The notes under the pieces were generated by a model. The model was not told where the DNA came from and did not search any database. It saw nothing but the letters and a program-made list of their open reading frames with translations. A stretch of DNA of 6,529 bases from Campylobacterales bacterium (GTDB lineage: Bacteria > Campylobacterota > Campylobacteria > Campylobacterales > SZUA-545): positions 1 to 6,529 of the forward strand of contig JAOXRY010000044.1 in NCBI GenBank assembly GCA_025800305.1, given 5' to 3'. This document shows positions 5,514 to 6,529 of the stretch, piece by piece; position 1 is the first letter of the stretch, and every line of letters begins with the position of its first letter. The translations under genes and the position numbers were made by a program.

Positions 5514-6529
5514 TAAAAACTAACACCTAAAGTTGTTGAAATACTATTTTTAAAAGTAACAGAGTGGGTAAAAGGAATATTAGAACCTACAGTCTGTCCA
5601 CTCTCTGTTACAGTTAAATCAATATGTACATATCGTAAATTTGCCTCAAATTTTATAGCTCCAATTTTAAAATATGTTCCACCATGGATCTCCCATGTCA
5701 TTCCATCTTTTTTATTATCGCCATCAATAAGATCTGTCTGAAATGTTGTCTGACCAAGAGAGCCTCCAACATATGGTCTAAGATGTTTATTTGTATATTT
5801 AGCAAAAGGACCAAGAATCTTTTTTAAATGATTGTATTTATAAAATATATAGTCTCCACCTACACTATAAGTTTGAAGCTGTCCATTTCCCCAATTACTT
5901 TGGCTTAGATCTATGAAAGCTCTCCACTTTCTTCTTTCATGTCCAAACTTTAATCCATAAGTCTGGGTAGCTTCTGCTTCTGGCTCTTTTCTTGGAGCTG
6001 GATTTACAGACCAACTACTGGTAAAAAATGAGTAATTCGCTCCAATATAAGGAATGATAAAGTTCTCTTGATAAGGTTTTAGCTTCTGACTTGTGATAAG
6101 TAAAAAAGGGTGGTAAATATCTTTTTTGGTCACAAAATCAAGGCTAATATTTCCATCTATCAATTCTCCTTGAAATGTATCCTTGTCGTAAGAAAGATCT
6201 CTTTTTCCATCAAAACCATTGAAAAAATCATCAATTGCGTTATACTCATCCCAAGCTTTTTCACCATTAACTAAAAGACTATCACCTTTATCTTCTCTAT
6301 CTCCATCAATTGTAAAAAGTGTCATATCAACTTTATTTGTTAACATCTCTTTCAAATCTAAATTTAGGGTTAAGTTGTCTTTTTTATTTACATAGATATA
6401 TCCATCTTGAATAGTTATCTCTTGTCTTTTTCCCATCTCATTTTCATAAACAACAACCAAGATCCAACCACCATAAGAGTGCTGTCCTTTTTCAGTTACA
6501 AGATCCCCAATATAGTAGTATCCCTCTTC
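5513..6529 (-). CDS. C-terminal part of a large surface protein: GGW-VVVYE beta-domain fused to an outer-membrane barrel
   Basis: The frame is open from the right edge to TAA, giving 338 residues of a longer protein. A TTG at 6460-6458 could be mistaken for the start, but it falls inside a conserved motif: SYGGWILVVVYE (fragment residues 18-29). With GDSLLVNG (82-89), DDFFNGF (100-106) and PFLLITS (141-147), this matches a beta-domain found in long bacterial secreted proteins with DUF11/isopeptide-type repeats, usually written GW-LVVVYE, GD-L-LNG, NNFFNS. Residues 157-338 alternate polar and hydrophobic residues in about eight strands (IIPYIGANYSFF, YGLKFGHE, RAFIDLSQ, SVGGDYIFY, RPYVGGSLG, EIHGGTYFKIG, FEANLRYVHIDL, SISTTLGVSF). 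They end in Phe, as in BAM-inserted 8-stranded OmpX/OmpA-like barrels. A Pro/Glu-rich loop lies near 176-187. It is first of a two-gene operon as far as visible. The N-terminus, signal peptide and promoter lie outside. Confidence 0.8.
   Translation of the reverse strand, partial: EEGYYYIGDLVTEKGQHSYGGWILVVVYENEMGKRQEITIQDGYIYVNKKDNLTLNLDLKEMLTNKVDMTLFTIDGDREDKGDSLLVNGEKAWDEYNAIDDFFNGFDGKRDLSYDKDTFQGELIDGNISLDFVTKKDIYHPFLLITSQKLKPYQENFIIPYIGANYSFFTSSWSVNPAPRKEPEAEATQTYGLKFGHERRKWRAFIDLSQSNWGNGQLQTYSVGGDYIFYKYNHLKKILGPFAKYTNKHLRPYVGGSLGQTTFQTDLIDGDNKKDGMTWEIHGGTYFKIGAIKFEANLRYVHIDLTVTESGQTVGSNIPFTHSVTFKNSISTTLGVSF

Noticed and set aside
1..6529. CRISPR array, transposon ends, tRNA genes or riboswitch
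   Set aside because: No regularly spaced direct repeats, transposase frames, cloverleaf-like genes or long structured leaders were seen. The only noncoding stretch is about 100 bases near the left end.

Overview
This AT-rich window (by eye roughly one third G+C, with heavy use of AGA for arginine) most likely comes from a Campylobacterota (Epsilonproteobacteria) chromosome. The proteins resemble that group's LepB, M50 protease, RsmH and aspartate/glutamate leucyltransferase. The genes are packed with almost no gaps, and a TATAAT element preceded by a T-rich tract fits housekeeping promoters of this phylum. I cannot assign a genus from sequence alone; free-living sulfur- or hydrogen-oxidising relatives are plausible but unproven.

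Layout. Positions 1-164 look like a divergent promoter region. A minus-strand reading frame of unknown identity runs off the left edge, with a TTGTAA-N18-TATAAT promoter candidate, and a plus-strand TATAAT precedes lepB. Positions 165-3588 hold five plus-strand genes separated by at most 2 bases or overlapping: signal peptidase I (lepB), an M50 site-2-type intramembrane metalloprotease, 16S rRNA m4C1402 methyltransferase (rsmH), a small TTG-initiated single-pass coiled-coil protein in the position of ftsL, and leucyl-tRNA--protein transferase (bpt). They read as one translationally coupled envelope, protein-processing and translation operon.

Positions 3585-6529 are on the minus strand and meet bpt tail to tail with a 4-base overlap of stop regions. 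The operon's first visible gene (5513 to the right edge) is the C-terminal part of a larger protein. It carries a conserved extracellular beta-domain (GGW-L-VVVYE, GDSLLVNG, FFNG) followed by what looks like an 8-stranded outer-membrane barrel ending in Phe. Eleven bases downstream begins a 638-residue exported protein with five tandem OmpL47-like Ig repeats of about 95 residues. I infer a surface or adhesin-type pair: one barrel-anchored, one secreted and made of Ig-like repeats. This is the least ordinary part of the window.

No rRNA, tRNA, CRISPR array, transposase or riboswitch was recognised. An unexpected compositional feature is the frequency of the palindrome AGATCT, counted by eye at about 16 copies.
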